Shown piece after piece: positions 1 to 6,359 of a stretch of DNA of 11,535 nucleotides. Source of the DNA: JANNRR01 sp031401675 (GTDB taxonomy: Bacteria > Pseudomonadota > Alphaproteobacteria > Rhodobacterales > Rhodobacteraceae); assembly GCA_031401675.1 (NCBI GenBank), contig JANNRR010000051.1, positions 1-11,535 on the forward strand, read 5' to 3'. A model generated the notes under the pieces. The model searched no databases, was not told where the DNA came from, and saw only the letters and a list, made by a program, of their open reading frames with translations. A program made the translations under genes and the position numbers. Numbering within the stretch: the first letter of the stretch is position 1; the number at the start of each line of letters is the position of its first letter.

Positions 1-53
1 TCGACAAACGCGATGACCCGGCTCCGAAGCTCCATAGGATGTGGCTTGCCCAT
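1..53 (-). CDS. IS630-family transposase, N-terminal fragment cut by the window edge
   Basis: Only the first 17 codons lie in the window, read from the ATG at 53 down to base 1. They give MGKPHPMELRSRVIAFV, which resembles the start of the helix-turn-helix domain of IS630-type transposases as I remember them from Rhodobacterales and rhizobia. The ATG is preceded on the minus strand by a G-run (GGGGGG, then five bases), an adequate Shine-Dalgarno sequence. The DDE catalytic domain lies outside the window, so I cannot tell whether the gene is intact. The family call rests on 17 residues and recall of family character. Confidence 0.55.
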   Translation of the reverse strand, partial: MGKPHPMELRSRVIAFV

Positions 54-61
54 TTCGACCC

Positions 62-78
62 CCCTGCATCTTGCAGGG
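62..78. repeat. 7-bp perfect hairpin upstream of the transposase start
   Basis: CCCTGCA (62-68) and TGCAGGG (72-78) form a perfect inverted repeat with a 3-nt centre, 9 bp upstream of the transposase ATG. It could be a transposase binding site or could form in the transposase leader RNA. Its role is inference. Confidence 0.4.
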
Positions 79-204
79 CTACCGAATCACAATCCGCCCA
101 ATCTGGGAATCCTGAATCGGAACACTGGCGACACGCTCTAAGGGAATCTTAGGATTTCACCGGAAAACAGCGTGACGGTCCGCCGCAAGTTCCCGGCGCG
201 GTGG

Positions 205-786
205 TCACGAAGCGCGGGGTTTGCGCGTCCATTTCTTGGCGAGCGCCGCCAGACCGGCGCGGAGCCGGTCGGTTTCAGGGTCGGCGGCATCGAATTGGCC
301 GATCCATTCCATCTGATCGGCATATTCTTCGTGCGCGGGATCGGCCAGAATCTGGCGCAGCCGCTCGTAGCCGGGTGCGCCGCCGCAATCCTCGGGCGGG
401 CAGCGGTTGGCGGCTTCGGTCAATCTGGGGTAGCGGGCGTCGGCCTCGGGTGGGGTGATTCGTTCCAGCTTGATCGTATGGTCCCAGCTATCGCCGAAAT
501 CATAGGTGTAGCGGAAGGTCTTGCCGGTAATTGCGGCCAGCAACTGGTTCAGCGTGGTCTTGGCGGCGGGCAGACGGTCATCGTCGAAGCTGTCATCGGG
601 GTCGCCCCAGGCCTGCCGTTTCCACGAGAATTCATAGAGGTGGCTGTTGTCCCAGCCCATCGCGGCCTGCAAGGTCAGGTGAAGGCGGTCGAGCCGGAGG
701 TCGAGCGGCACCTCGATCCGGCGCAGCACCACCGGGTCGACATCATCAAGGGTGATCCGGAGGCAGGCGATCTGTGGGTTGGTCAT
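205..786 (-). CDS. Plasmid pRiA4b ORF-3 family protein
   Basis: The 193-residue product has the hallmarks of the PRiA4_ORF3 family: a PVVLRRIEVP strand near residues 18-27, LQAAMGWDNSHLYEF at 39-53, YTYDFGDSWDHTIKLE at 93-108, and a cysteine segment NRCPPEDCGGAPGYE at 127-141. The family has no well-established biochemical function; proteins are small and soluble and occur on both plasmids and chromosomes. The gene starts 42 bp after the comM stop on the same strand, so read-through from comM is likely. The start has only a weak purine tract upstream. There is no signal peptide or membrane segment. The family assignment is firm and the role unknown. Confidence 0.88.
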   Translation of the reverse strand: MTNPQIACLRITLDDVDPVVLRRIEVPLDLRLDRLHLTLQAAMGWDNSHLYEFSWKRQAWGDPDDSFDDDRLPAAKTTLNQLLAAITGKTFRYTYDFGDSWDHTIKLERITPPEADARYPRLTEAANRCPPEDCGGAPGYERLRQILADPAHEEYADQMEWIGQFDAADPETDRLRAGLAALAKKWTRKPRAS

Positions 787-828
787 TCGCCGATCATGCC
801 GCGAGAACCGGCGCGCGTCCAGCCGCGT

Positions 829-2343
829 TCAGGGGTTTGGTGCGACCGCCAGACGGAAGCTGACCGCTTCGGCGACATGCGGCTGGCGCACCATGTCCGA
901 GCCGTCGAGGTCGGCAATCGTCCGCGCGACCCGCAGAACCCGGTGGTAGCCGCGGGCGGTCAGGCCGAAGCGTTCGGCAACGCGCAGCAGCAGGGCCTGG
1001 CCCTGGGGCTCCGGGGCCGCAACCTGTTCCAGAAGCGCGCCTTCGGCATCGGCGTTCACCCGGACCGCCGGCACCTCGGCGTAGCGCGCTGTCTGAAGGT
1101 CGCGGGCTTTTCGGACGCGATCGGCGATGGTTGCCGAGCAATCGCCGGCGGCGGGCAGGTCCAGATCGCTGTAGGCCACCGGCGGCACCTCGATCCTGAG
1201 GTCGAAGCGGTCCATCAGCGGGCCGGAAATGCGGCCGAGATAATCCTCGCCACAGACCGGTACCCGGGCGCAGGCCCGGGCCGGGTCGGTCAGATACCCG
1301 CATTTGCAGGGGTTGGCTGCCGCCACCAGCAGGAACCGGCAGGGGTAGCGGATGTGGGCATTGGCGCGGGCCACGACGATTTCACCGGTTTCAATGGGTT
1401 GGCGCAGGGTTTCCAGCACGGTGCGCGGAAACTCGGGGAATTCGTCCATGAAGAGAACGCCGTTATGGGCCAGCGAGATCTCGCCCGGCTTCGCGCCCCG
1501 GCCGCCACCGACAATGGCGGCCATCGAGGCGGTGTGATGCGGTTCGCGGAAAGGACGTTCGCGGGAAATGCCGCCTTCGTCCAACAGACCCGACAGCGAA
1601 TGGATCATCGAGGTTTCCAGAGCCTCGGTCGCCGACAGCGGCGGCAGGATGCCGGGCAATCTGGCGGCCAGCATCGATTTTCCAGAGCCGGGTGAGCCGA
1701 CCATCAGGACATGGTGCCGCCCGGCGGCAGCGATTTCCAGGGCGCGCTTGGCGCGTTCCTGGCCCTTTACGTCGCGCATGTCGCGGCTGCGCGGTGCCGG
1801 GATCACCTCACCCGGTTCCGCCGGGGTCAGCGGTGCCTGTCCGGTGAAGTGACGCACCACGTCATGCAGGGTGGCGGCGGCCAGCACTTCGGTTGCGCCG
1901 ACCCACGCCGCCTCGGCCCCGCATTCCTTCGGGCACAACAGGGCGCGGTCTTCCTGGGCAGCGGCCATCGCTGCCGGCAGCGCACCGATCACCGGGATCA
2001 GCCGACCGTCAAGCGACAGCTCGCCGAGCGCCACGGTGTTTTCGACTTCATCCTTGGGAATGATTTCCAGCGCCGCCAGAAGCGACAGGGCAATCGGCAG
2101 GTCGAAGTGCGAGCCTTCCTTTGGCAGATCGGCGGGCGACAGGTTCACGGTGATGCGCTTGCTGGGCAGGGCGATGGACATCGAGGTCAGGGCGGCGCGC
2201 ACCCGTTCGCGCGCTTCTGACACCGCCTTGTCGGGCAGGCCGACGATGGTAAAGGCCGGCAGGCCGGCTGCGACGGCGCACTGCACCTCGACGATGCGCG
2301 CCTCCACCCCCTCGAACGCCACTGTGTAGGCGCGCGCCACCAT
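829..2343 (-). CDS. comM: YifB/ComM family AAA ATPase (Mg-chelatase-like)
   Basis: The 504-residue length is normal for YifB/ComM. Residues 1-170 form the ChlI-like N-terminal domain (GLPAFTIVGLPDKAV at 27-41, VNLSPADLPKEGSHFDLPIAL at about 66-86). The central AAA module has Walker A GSPGSGKS at 216-223, Walker B VLFMDE at 296-301 and an MDRFD arginine motif at 377-381. Between them lies a cysteine cluster (C346, C348, C358, C364; ANPCKCG) typical of the family. The C-terminal part (about 400-500) is the helical Mg-chelatase C domain. In Vibrio and Haemophilus ComM is a hexameric helicase that promotes branch migration when incoming single-stranded DNA integrates during transformation. In this lineage its role is inferred by homology. 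The ATG follows GGGGGATCCACG. The gene sits between the GST-like gene and the pRiA4b-like gene on one strand. Confidence 0.93.
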   Translation of the reverse strand: MVARAYTVAFEGVEARIVEVQCAVAAGLPAFTIVGLPDKAVSEARERVRAALTSMSIALPSKRITVNLSPADLPKEGSHFDLPIALSLLAALEIIPKDEVENTVALGELSLDGRLIPVIGALPAAMAAAQEDRALLCPKECGAEAAWVGATEVLAAATLHDVVRHFTGQAPLTPAEPGEVIPAPRSRDMRDVKGQERAKRALEIAAAGRHHVLMVGSPGSGKSMLAARLPGILPPLSATEALETSMIHSLSGLLDEGGISRERPFREPHHTASMAAIVGGGRGAKPGEISLAHNGVLFMDEFPEFPRTVLETLRQPIETGEIVVARANAHIRYPCRFLLVAAANPCKCGYLTDPARACARVPVCGEDYLGRISGPLMDRFDLRIEVPPVAYSDLDLPAAGDCSATIADRVRKARDLQTARYAEVPAVRVNADAEGALLEQVAAPEPQGQALLLRVAERFGLTARGYHRVLRVARTIADLDGSDMVRQPHVAEAVSFRLAVAPNP

Positions 2344-2402
2344 CGTGGATCCCCCGTTCAGATTGGTTAACGGCTAGGGGGGAGAGGTTTAGGAATGGTA
2401 AA

Positions 2403-3275
2403 CTATGCCCGGTAAATCTGCATGAACTTTGGCCAGGCTTCGGGGTCGGCCACCGTTTGGTCGCGGCAGAAGTCGTTGCAGAAGCCCCAGATGCGGCCGC
2501 CAAGCGTCATGAAAGCGGTGACCGGTTTGCCGGAATAGGGGCAGGCGTCGTTGACCGACGGCCCGTGTGCGGCGGGCGCGGCCAGCAGCGGTACCGGGCC
2601 GGGCCAGGGGCGGCGGGGATAGTCGCGGTCGTAGCTGGGCTGATCCGGGCCGTCGGACAGACCCATGGCACGCCAGCGGCGGAAGCTGGGGTGCGCAAGA
2701 TGCGCCTGGGCATAGGCGGCGGCGGCGGCGCTGACCGGCAGGTTGTAGCCGGCGATGCGGGCCGCGACCGGGGCAAAGAACGCGTCTGCGACAGAGTAGG
2801 GGCCGCAGAGCCAGGGGCCGGTGGACGCGGTTTGCTGGCGGGCATTGGTCCAGATGCGGTCAAGGCGGGCCAGATCGGCCAGAACCGCCGGGGTCGGCGC
2901 GCAATCCTGGTAGGACAGGCGCAGGTTCATCGGGCAGTGGCTGCGCAGGGCGGAAAAGCCGGCGTGCATTTCGGCCACCAGTCCGCGGGCAATGGCGCGG
3001 GCTTTTGGCGCGGTGGGCCAGTGGCCGGCATCGGGGTGGCGGCTGGCCAGTTCTTCGGCGATGGCGATGGTTTCGGGGACCACAGTGCCGTCCGGCGTGC
3101 GCATTGTCGGCACCTGACGCGCAGGCTGGAAATCGGCGAGGACGGTGGTCAGTTCGTCGGTGTAGAGCCGGGCGAGATGAGTCGTGACCGCGATGCCGAA
3201 TGCGTCGAACAGCAGCCAGCCGCGCAGGGACCAACTGGAATAGCCGCGATCGCCGATGGCGAGGTGATAGGTCAT
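2403..3275 (-). CDS. Glutathione S-transferase-like protein with C-terminal cysteine (TRASH-like) module
   Basis: The protein has 290 residues against about 210-230 for a simple GST. Residues 1-80 form the thioredoxin-like domain: YSSWSLRGWLL at 12-22 places the serine motif that contacts glutathione, followed by QVPTM at 54-58 and the ET-AIAEEL glutathione-binding segment at about 68-77. Residues 90-205 form the all-helical domain (WLCGPYSVADAFFAPV at 155-170). After a Pro-rich linker (215-240) comes an extra block with CPYSGKPV at 245-252 and GFCNDFCRD at 264-272, a Cys-x20-Cys-x3-Cys arrangement resembling small zinc-binding treble-clef or TRASH-like modules. The GST assignment is solid; substrate and metal binding are inference. 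The minus-strand ATG at 3275 follows an AAAGAG tract. The gene lies 93 bp downstream of the histidine phosphatase and 59 bp upstream of comM. Confidence 0.85.
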   Translation of the reverse strand: MTYHLAIGDRGYSSWSLRGWLLFDAFGIAVTTHLARLYTDELTTVLADFQPARQVPTMRTPDGTVVPETIAIAEELASRHPDAGHWPTAPKARAIARGLVAEMHAGFSALRSHCPMNLRLSYQDCAPTPAVLADLARLDRIWTNARQQTASTGPWLCGPYSVADAFFAPVAARIAGYNLPVSAAAAAYAQAHLAHPSFRRWRAMGLSDGPDQPSYDRDYPRRPWPGPVPLLAAPAAHGPSVNDACPYSGKPVTAFMTLGGRIWGFCNDFCRDQTVADPEAWPKFMQIYRA

Positions 3276-3368
3276 GAGGTGGCTCTTTCTTGTCGTGGTT
3301 TCGAGGGTTGGCTGGCACCCTAGGGGCGGCGGCGGAGTGCGGCAAATTGCGATTTGTGCGGGGCGGCA

Positions 3369-3947
3369 TCAGGCGATGTGATTGATCCGGCGGGCGGTCC
3401 AGCATCCGCCGGCGTGGTGCAGTTCGGTGACCGACAGGTTGGCGATGTCGTGGGACAGGGCGGCATCGGGGGAAAGGCCAAGTGCGGCCTGCACTTGCGT
3501 CAGGATGGTGCCGAAATGCGCGACGGCGATGATGTCGCGCCCGGGATGGCGGGCGGTGAGGGCGCTGACGAATTCATGGACGCGGGTGGCGAGCGCGTTC
3601 CAGCTTTCACCCCCCGGCGGGGCGACCTCGCCTGGGTCTTCCCAGAACGCCCGGCTGAGGTCGGGGTCGCGCAGGGCTGCCTCGGCATAACGCAGGCCGT
3701 CCCAGCTGCCGAAGTGAAACTCGCGCAGGGCCGGAGCGTGGGGCAGGCGGATGCGGCCGGTGGTCAGCCGGTCGGCGGTGGCGATGGCGCGGACAAGGTC
3801 GGAGGAAATCAGCAGGGCGTCGCCCGGCAGGCTGGCGTTCAGGCGGGACAGCGCGGCCAGATCGGACAGGTCGGCGGGGACGTCGCGCCAGCCGCAGAAG
3901 GCCCGCTCGTGGGTGGGGCCGTGCCGGACCCAGTGCCACGTGGTCAT
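3369..3947 (-). CDS. Histidine phosphatase family protein, probably CobC-like (alpha-ribazole phosphatase)
   Basis: The 192-residue product has the phosphoglycerate-mutase-like fold signature: VRHGPT at 7-12 with phospho-acceptor His9, SSDLVRA at 48-54 with Arg53, LREFHFGSWDG at 74-84 with the acid Glu76, and AVAHFGTIL at 141-149 with the second catalytic His144. Its ATG overlaps the cobU stop by 4 bp (ATGA at 3944-3947), so the two are translationally coupled. That linkage suggests it removes the phosphate from alpha-ribazole-5'-phosphate or adenosylcobalamin-5'-phosphate in cobalamin nucleotide-loop assembly. The catalytic class is clear from sequence; the cobalamin substrate is inferred from context, and the superfamily has many alternatives. 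Confidence 0.85.
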   Translation of the reverse strand: MTTWHWVRHGPTHERAFCGWRDVPADLSDLAALSRLNASLPGDALLISSDLVRAIATADRLTTGRIRLPHAPALREFHFGSWDGLRYAEAALRDPDLSRAFWEDPGEVAPPGGESWNALATRVHEFVSALTARHPGRDIIAVAHFGTILTQVQAALGLSPDAALSHDIANLSVTELHHAGGCWTARRINHIA

Positions 3948-4468
3948 GGCAAGCGGCCCTTGAGCAGCAGCGGCTGCCCGGCGACCACCAGCACCACCAG
4001 ATCAGCGGCAGCGGCGATCTGCTGGTTCAGCCGGCCCTGATCGTCGCGGAACCGGCGGGACAGTGCATCGGCGGGGACCAGACCGAAACCAAGTTCGTTC
4101 GACACCACGACCACCGGCGCGGGGCAGGCGGCGAATGTGGCCAACAGGGCGGCGGTTTCGGCAGCGATGTCGGCATTGGCCAGCGTGTGGTTGCTGAGCC
4201 ACAGGGTGGCGCAGTCCAGCAGCACGCTATCCGCAGCGGTGACGCCAGCAAGGGCTGCGGCGATGTTGCGCGGTGCCTCCACCGTACGCCAGCCGGGGCC
4301 GCGCGCTGCCCGGTGCCGGTCGATCCGGGTGCGCATTTCGGCATCAGCGGCGGTGGCGGTCGCGACATAGACGCGGGCACCGCCATGGGCGGTCACCAGA
4401 TGTTCGGCGAAGGCGGATTTGCCGGAGGCGGCACCGCCCAGAACCAGGGTCAGCAAGGGCAAGGGCAT
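3944..4468 (-). CDS. cobU: Bifunctional adenosylcobinamide kinase / adenosylcobinamide-phosphate guanylyltransferase
   Basis: The product (174 residues from the ATG at 4468; CobP in aerobic-pathway nomenclature) phosphorylates adenosylcobinamide and then transfers GMP to give adenosyl-GDP-cobinamide. The P-loop GGAASGKS is at 11-18. RIDRHRAARGPGWRTVE at about 48-64 contains the His (His52) matching the guanylylated histidine of Salmonella CobU. VSNELGFGLVP followed by FRDDQGRLNQ at about 122-149 is the family's C-terminal signature. I chose the ATG at 4468 because AGG lies six bases upstream; an in-frame TTG at 4474 would add two residues but has no spaced Shine-Dalgarno sequence. The gene is divergent from rpoH and overlaps the downstream phosphatase by 4 bp. 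The upstream gap of about 100 bp is too short for a typical cobalamin riboswitch. Confidence 0.92.
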   Translation of the reverse strand: MPLPLLTLVLGGAASGKSAFAEHLVTAHGGARVYVATATAADAEMRTRIDRHRAARGPGWRTVEAPRNIAAALAGVTAADSVLLDCATLWLSNHTLANADIAAETAALLATFAACPAPVVVVSNELGFGLVPADALSRRFRDDQGRLNQQIAAAADLVVLVVAGQPLLLKGRLP

Positions 4469-4482
4469 CGGCAACCTGCAAG

Positions 4483-4510
4483 TGATCCGAAACGCGCGCC
4501 CCTGCGTATC
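4483..4510 (+). promoter_or_regulatory. Candidate ECF sigma (RpoE/ChrR, ECF11-type) promoter for rpoH
   Basis: TGATCC (4483-4488) and CGTATC (4505-4510) are separated by 16 bp, upstream of rpoH and pointing toward it. This matches the -35/-10 pattern I recall for ECF11 sigma factors such as Rhodobacter sphaeroides RpoE, which drives rpoH2 in the singlet-oxygen response. Transcription would start near 4516-4518, leaving a leader of about 55 nt. The motif is seen directly; sigma usage is inferred by analogy. Confidence 0.65.
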
Positions 4511-4522
4511 AAGCTATGACCA

Positions 4523-4543
4523 GACAGTTAAGAGCCAACTGTC
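4523..4543 (+). promoter_or_regulatory. 7-bp dyad in the rpoH leader
   Basis: GACAGTT (4523-4529) and AACTGTC (4537-4543) are perfect inverted arms around a 7-nt spacer. They begin a few bases after the predicted start of transcription and end 14 bp before the rpoH Shine-Dalgarno sequence (GGAGG, 4558-4562). The dyad could be an operator or a 5' hairpin that affects stability or translation of the sigma-factor mRNA. The role is unknown. Confidence 0.45.
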
Positions 4544-4570
4544 GGCGGATTTCTGCTGGAGGAAAACCGG

Positions 4571-5449
4571 ATGGCATTCGACGGATCAGTGAACCCTGGA
4601 TTGTCGCGGCGGGCGATGAAAGCCGAGCTGCTGGATGCCGAGACCGAGTTGCGGCTGGCCTATGCCTGGCGCGATCAGCGCGACGAGGCGGCGCTGCACC
4701 GGCTGATCACGGCCTATATGCGGCTGGCGATCAGCATGGCGTCGAAATTTCGCCGCTACGGCGCACCGATGAACGATCTGATCCAGGAGGCCGGACTGGG
4801 GCTGATGAAGGCCGCCGACAAGTTCGACCCGGACCGGGGGGTGCGGTTTTCGACCTATGCCGTCTGGTGGATCAAGGCCAGCATTCAGGATTATGTGATG
4901 CGCAACTGGTCAATGGTACGCACCGGTTCGACCAGCAGCCAGAAGTCGCTGTTTTTCAACCTCAAGCGGGTTCAGGCCAAGCTGGAACGCGAAGCGCAGG
5001 CGGTGGGCGAGGTTCTGGACCGGCATCAGTTGCGCGAAAAGATCGCGCACGAAGTCGGGGTGCCGCTGCATGATGTCGAGATGATGGAGGGGCGGCTGTC
5101 GGGCTCTGATTTCAGTCTGAACGCAACGCAGGCATCCGATGAGGACGGGCGCGAATGGATCGACGCGCTGCAGGATGACGGGCTGCAGGCGACCGACATT
5201 GTCGAGCGCACGCACGATGCGGCACAGTTGCGCTCGTGGCTGGTGTCGGCGATCACCAGCCTGAACCCGCGCGAGCGGTTCATCATCCGCGAGCGCAAGC
5301 TGCGTGAGGACCCGAGGACTCTGGAAAGCCTGGGCGAAGAGCTGGGCCTGTCGAAAGAGCGGGTGCGGCAGCTGGAGTCGGCGGCATTTGCCAAAATGCG
5401 CAAGTCCCTTGAGGGGCAGAGCCGGGAAGTGCAGCAGTTCCTGCTGTGA
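4571..5449 (+). CDS. rpoH: RNA polymerase sigma-32 type factor, RpoH2-like
   Basis: The 292-residue product is a group 3 (RpoH) sigma factor. Region 2 spans about 47-117 (DLIQEAGLGLMKAADKFDP, then FSTYAVWWIKASIQ). The RpoH-box signature QKSLFFNLKR lies at 124-133 and separates RpoH from RpoD. Region 4.2 (TLESLGEELGLSKERVRQLE, 250-269) is the -35-binding helix-turn-helix. The ATG at 4571 follows GGAGG with 8 bp spacing. The promoter upstream looks like an ECF11 target, which fits RpoH2 of photosynthetic and related Rhodobacterales, where RpoE hands the photo-oxidative stress response to RpoH2. RpoH is certain from sequence; the RpoH2 paralogue call is inferred mainly from the promoter. A GC-rich hairpin lies 12 bp past the stop. 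Confidence 0.93.
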   Translation: MAFDGSVNPGLSRRAMKAELLDAETELRLAYAWRDQRDEAALHRLITAYMRLAISMASKFRRYGAPMNDLIQEAGLGLMKAADKFDPDRGVRFSTYAVWWIKASIQDYVMRNWSMVRTGSTSSQKSLFFNLKRVQAKLEREAQAVGEVLDRHQLREKIAHEVGVPLHDVEMMEGRLSGSDFSLNATQASDEDGREWIDALQDDGLQATDIVERTHDAAQLRSWLVSAITSLNPRERFIIRERKLREDPRTLESLGEELGLSKERVRQLESAAFAKMRKSLEGQSREVQQFLL

Positions 5450-5461
5450 AGCTTGGGCACA

Positions 5462-5482
5462 CCGGGCCGTTTCGCGGTCCGG
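5462..5482 (+). terminator. Possible terminator hairpin after rpoH
   Basis: CCGGGCCG (5462-5469) pairs with CGGTCCGG (5475-5482) over 8 bp, including one G-U pair, with a 5-nt loop. It starts 12 bp after the rpoH stop. No U-tract follows, so it is not a textbook intrinsic terminator; it may only protect the 3' end. Confidence 0.35.
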
Positions 5483-5558
5483 AGGACGGGTTTGGGGTCC
5501 CCTGCCCTTCGCAGTCTTGCCGAGACCTTTCGTGCCGGCGCTGGTCGTTGGGCTTGCG

Positions 5559-6119
5559 TCAGAGACCCGAACACCAGACAATGTCCGGACATGGCCGCGA
5601 CTTTGGTGCGCTTTGGACCTCGGGGTAGCCGAGCAGGATGACAACGGAAGGTTCGAATCCGGACGGAACGCCAAGTTCCGCCGCCGCCCCCGAGCCGCGC
5701 AACCAAGGCAGCGGCGCCCCCACCCAGCAGGTGCCGAGGCCGCGGGAATGGGCGGCGAGCGTCAGGTTTTGCCCGGCACGGCAGCAGTCAAAGGGCGCTT
5801 CCGAATTGCCCAACCGTGCGCAAATCAACACGACCACCGGTGCGCCCCAGAACACCCGGAAGCCTGGCCGATCCACCCAACTCCAGCCCGGTACATCTGG
5901 TGGCCGGTGACGGCGGGCAAAATCCATTGCCTGTTGACCGCAGGCTTCAATCTTGTCAACGCCGTCCAATACACACAACGCCCAAGGCGTCTCATTGCCT
6001 GGTGGCGTGGAAACCTGCACCGCGTGCCACAGCAGTTCAGCGACGTCCGACCGCGCCACCGGGTCCGGACGATAGGCCCGGATTGTCCGCCACGTATGCA
6101 TGGCCTCGACCACATCCAT
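5559..6119 (-). CDS. Nitroreductase family protein
   Basis: The 186-residue product matches the short FMN-dependent nitroreductase family. The N-terminal MHTWRTIRAYRPDPV (7-21) is the FMN phosphate-contact segment. PPGNETPWALCVLDG (39-53) matches the family's PS-G-N-QPW block. GAPVVVLICA (92-101) and GQNLTLAAHSRGLGTCWVG (116-134) are the central strand and the glycine-rich flavin helix. VVILLGYPE (159-167) closes the fold. It should reduce nitro or quinone compounds with NAD(P)H and FMN as a homodimer; the substrate cannot be told. The ATG at 6119 follows GAGG with 7 bp spacing. It stands alone, opposite in strand to rpoH and coaBC on its two sides, so it must have its own promoter; I could not identify one. 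Confidence 0.88.
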   Translation of the reverse strand: MDVVEAMHTWRTIRAYRPDPVARSDVAELLWHAVQVSTPPGNETPWALCVLDGVDKIEACGQQAMDFARRHRPPDVPGWSWVDRPGFRVFWGAPVVVLICARLGNSEAPFDCCRAGQNLTLAAHSRGLGTCWVGAPLPWLRGSGAAAELGVPSGFEPSVVILLGYPEVQSAPKSRPCPDIVWCSGL

Positions 6120-6323
6120 TCAGATACCTCGCGCGCAGAACACGCAGAAAGGGTATCACGCAACGGCCGGACGCACCTAAGCAAACGCGCCATGGCAAAC
6201 CCAAGACCCTCGTGATTTCCGGGTGACCGCGTTGCCCGCCAAGCAGAGGTTCGAACCGGGAAACGGCCGCCTGCCCCCGCGACGGGGAGTTGAGTTTGCC
6301 CCCCGAGGTCCTTAACGTGGTGC

Positions 6324-6359
6324 GAGCCTGATGGGGAGCCTGATGGAGAGCCTGCAAAT
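6324..6359 (+). repeat. 12-bp tandem repeat (three copies) across the coaBC start region
   Basis: The units are GAGCCTGATGGG (6324-6335), GAGCCTGATGGA (6336-6347) and GAGCCTGCAAAT (6348-6359). The first two differ at one base; the third keeps the GAGCCTG half. Each copy carries a GGGGAG/GGAGAG-like tract and an ATG, giving in-frame starts at 6331, 6343 and 6358. The last, with GGAGAG seven bases upstream, is the likely coaBC start. Confidence 0.6.

Larger units (their letters stand above)
1..150 (-). mobile_element. Edge of a probable IS630-type insertion sequence; outer boundary not resolved
   Basis: The transposase start at 53 is followed on its upstream side by about 100 bp with no gene. 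That stretch holds a perfect 7-bp hairpin (CCCTGCA at 62-68, TGCAGGG at 72-78) and four GAATC pentamers (84, 107, 114, 144). It is compatible with the terminal region of the element. Without the opposite end I cannot define the terminal inverted repeat or the TA target duplication, so the right limit (about 150) is approximate. The element sits 3' of the pRiA4b-like gene and does not visibly interrupt it. Confidence 0.45.

Noticed and set aside
172..1695. 507-codon open frame on the plus strand
   Set aside because: It is antisense to the pRiA4b-like gene and most of comM, whose motifs are unmistakable. Its translation is low-complexity Gly/Arg/Ala with no family signature, a common shadow in high-GC DNA.
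4469..4570. Cobalamin riboswitch upstream of cobU
   Set aside because: The gap to rpoH is about 100 bp, shorter than a typical cobalamin riboswitch, and I see no B12-box-like sequence.
5581..5592. 12-bp palindrome ATGTCCGGACAT
   Set aside because: It lies within the nitroreductase coding sequence near its 3' end, with no partner repeat or promoter context.
6251..6260. GGTTCGAACC, a T-loop-like string suggesting a tRNA
   Set aside because: The flanking bases do not pair into a 5-bp T stem, and no anticodon arm or acceptor stem can be built around it. A similar string at 5650-5660 lies inside the nitroreductase coding region and also fails to pair.
6290..6318. TTGAGT-N17-TAACGT as a coaBC promoter
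   Set aside because: The -10 hexamer is a poor match and nothing else supports it; I left it out of the feature list.
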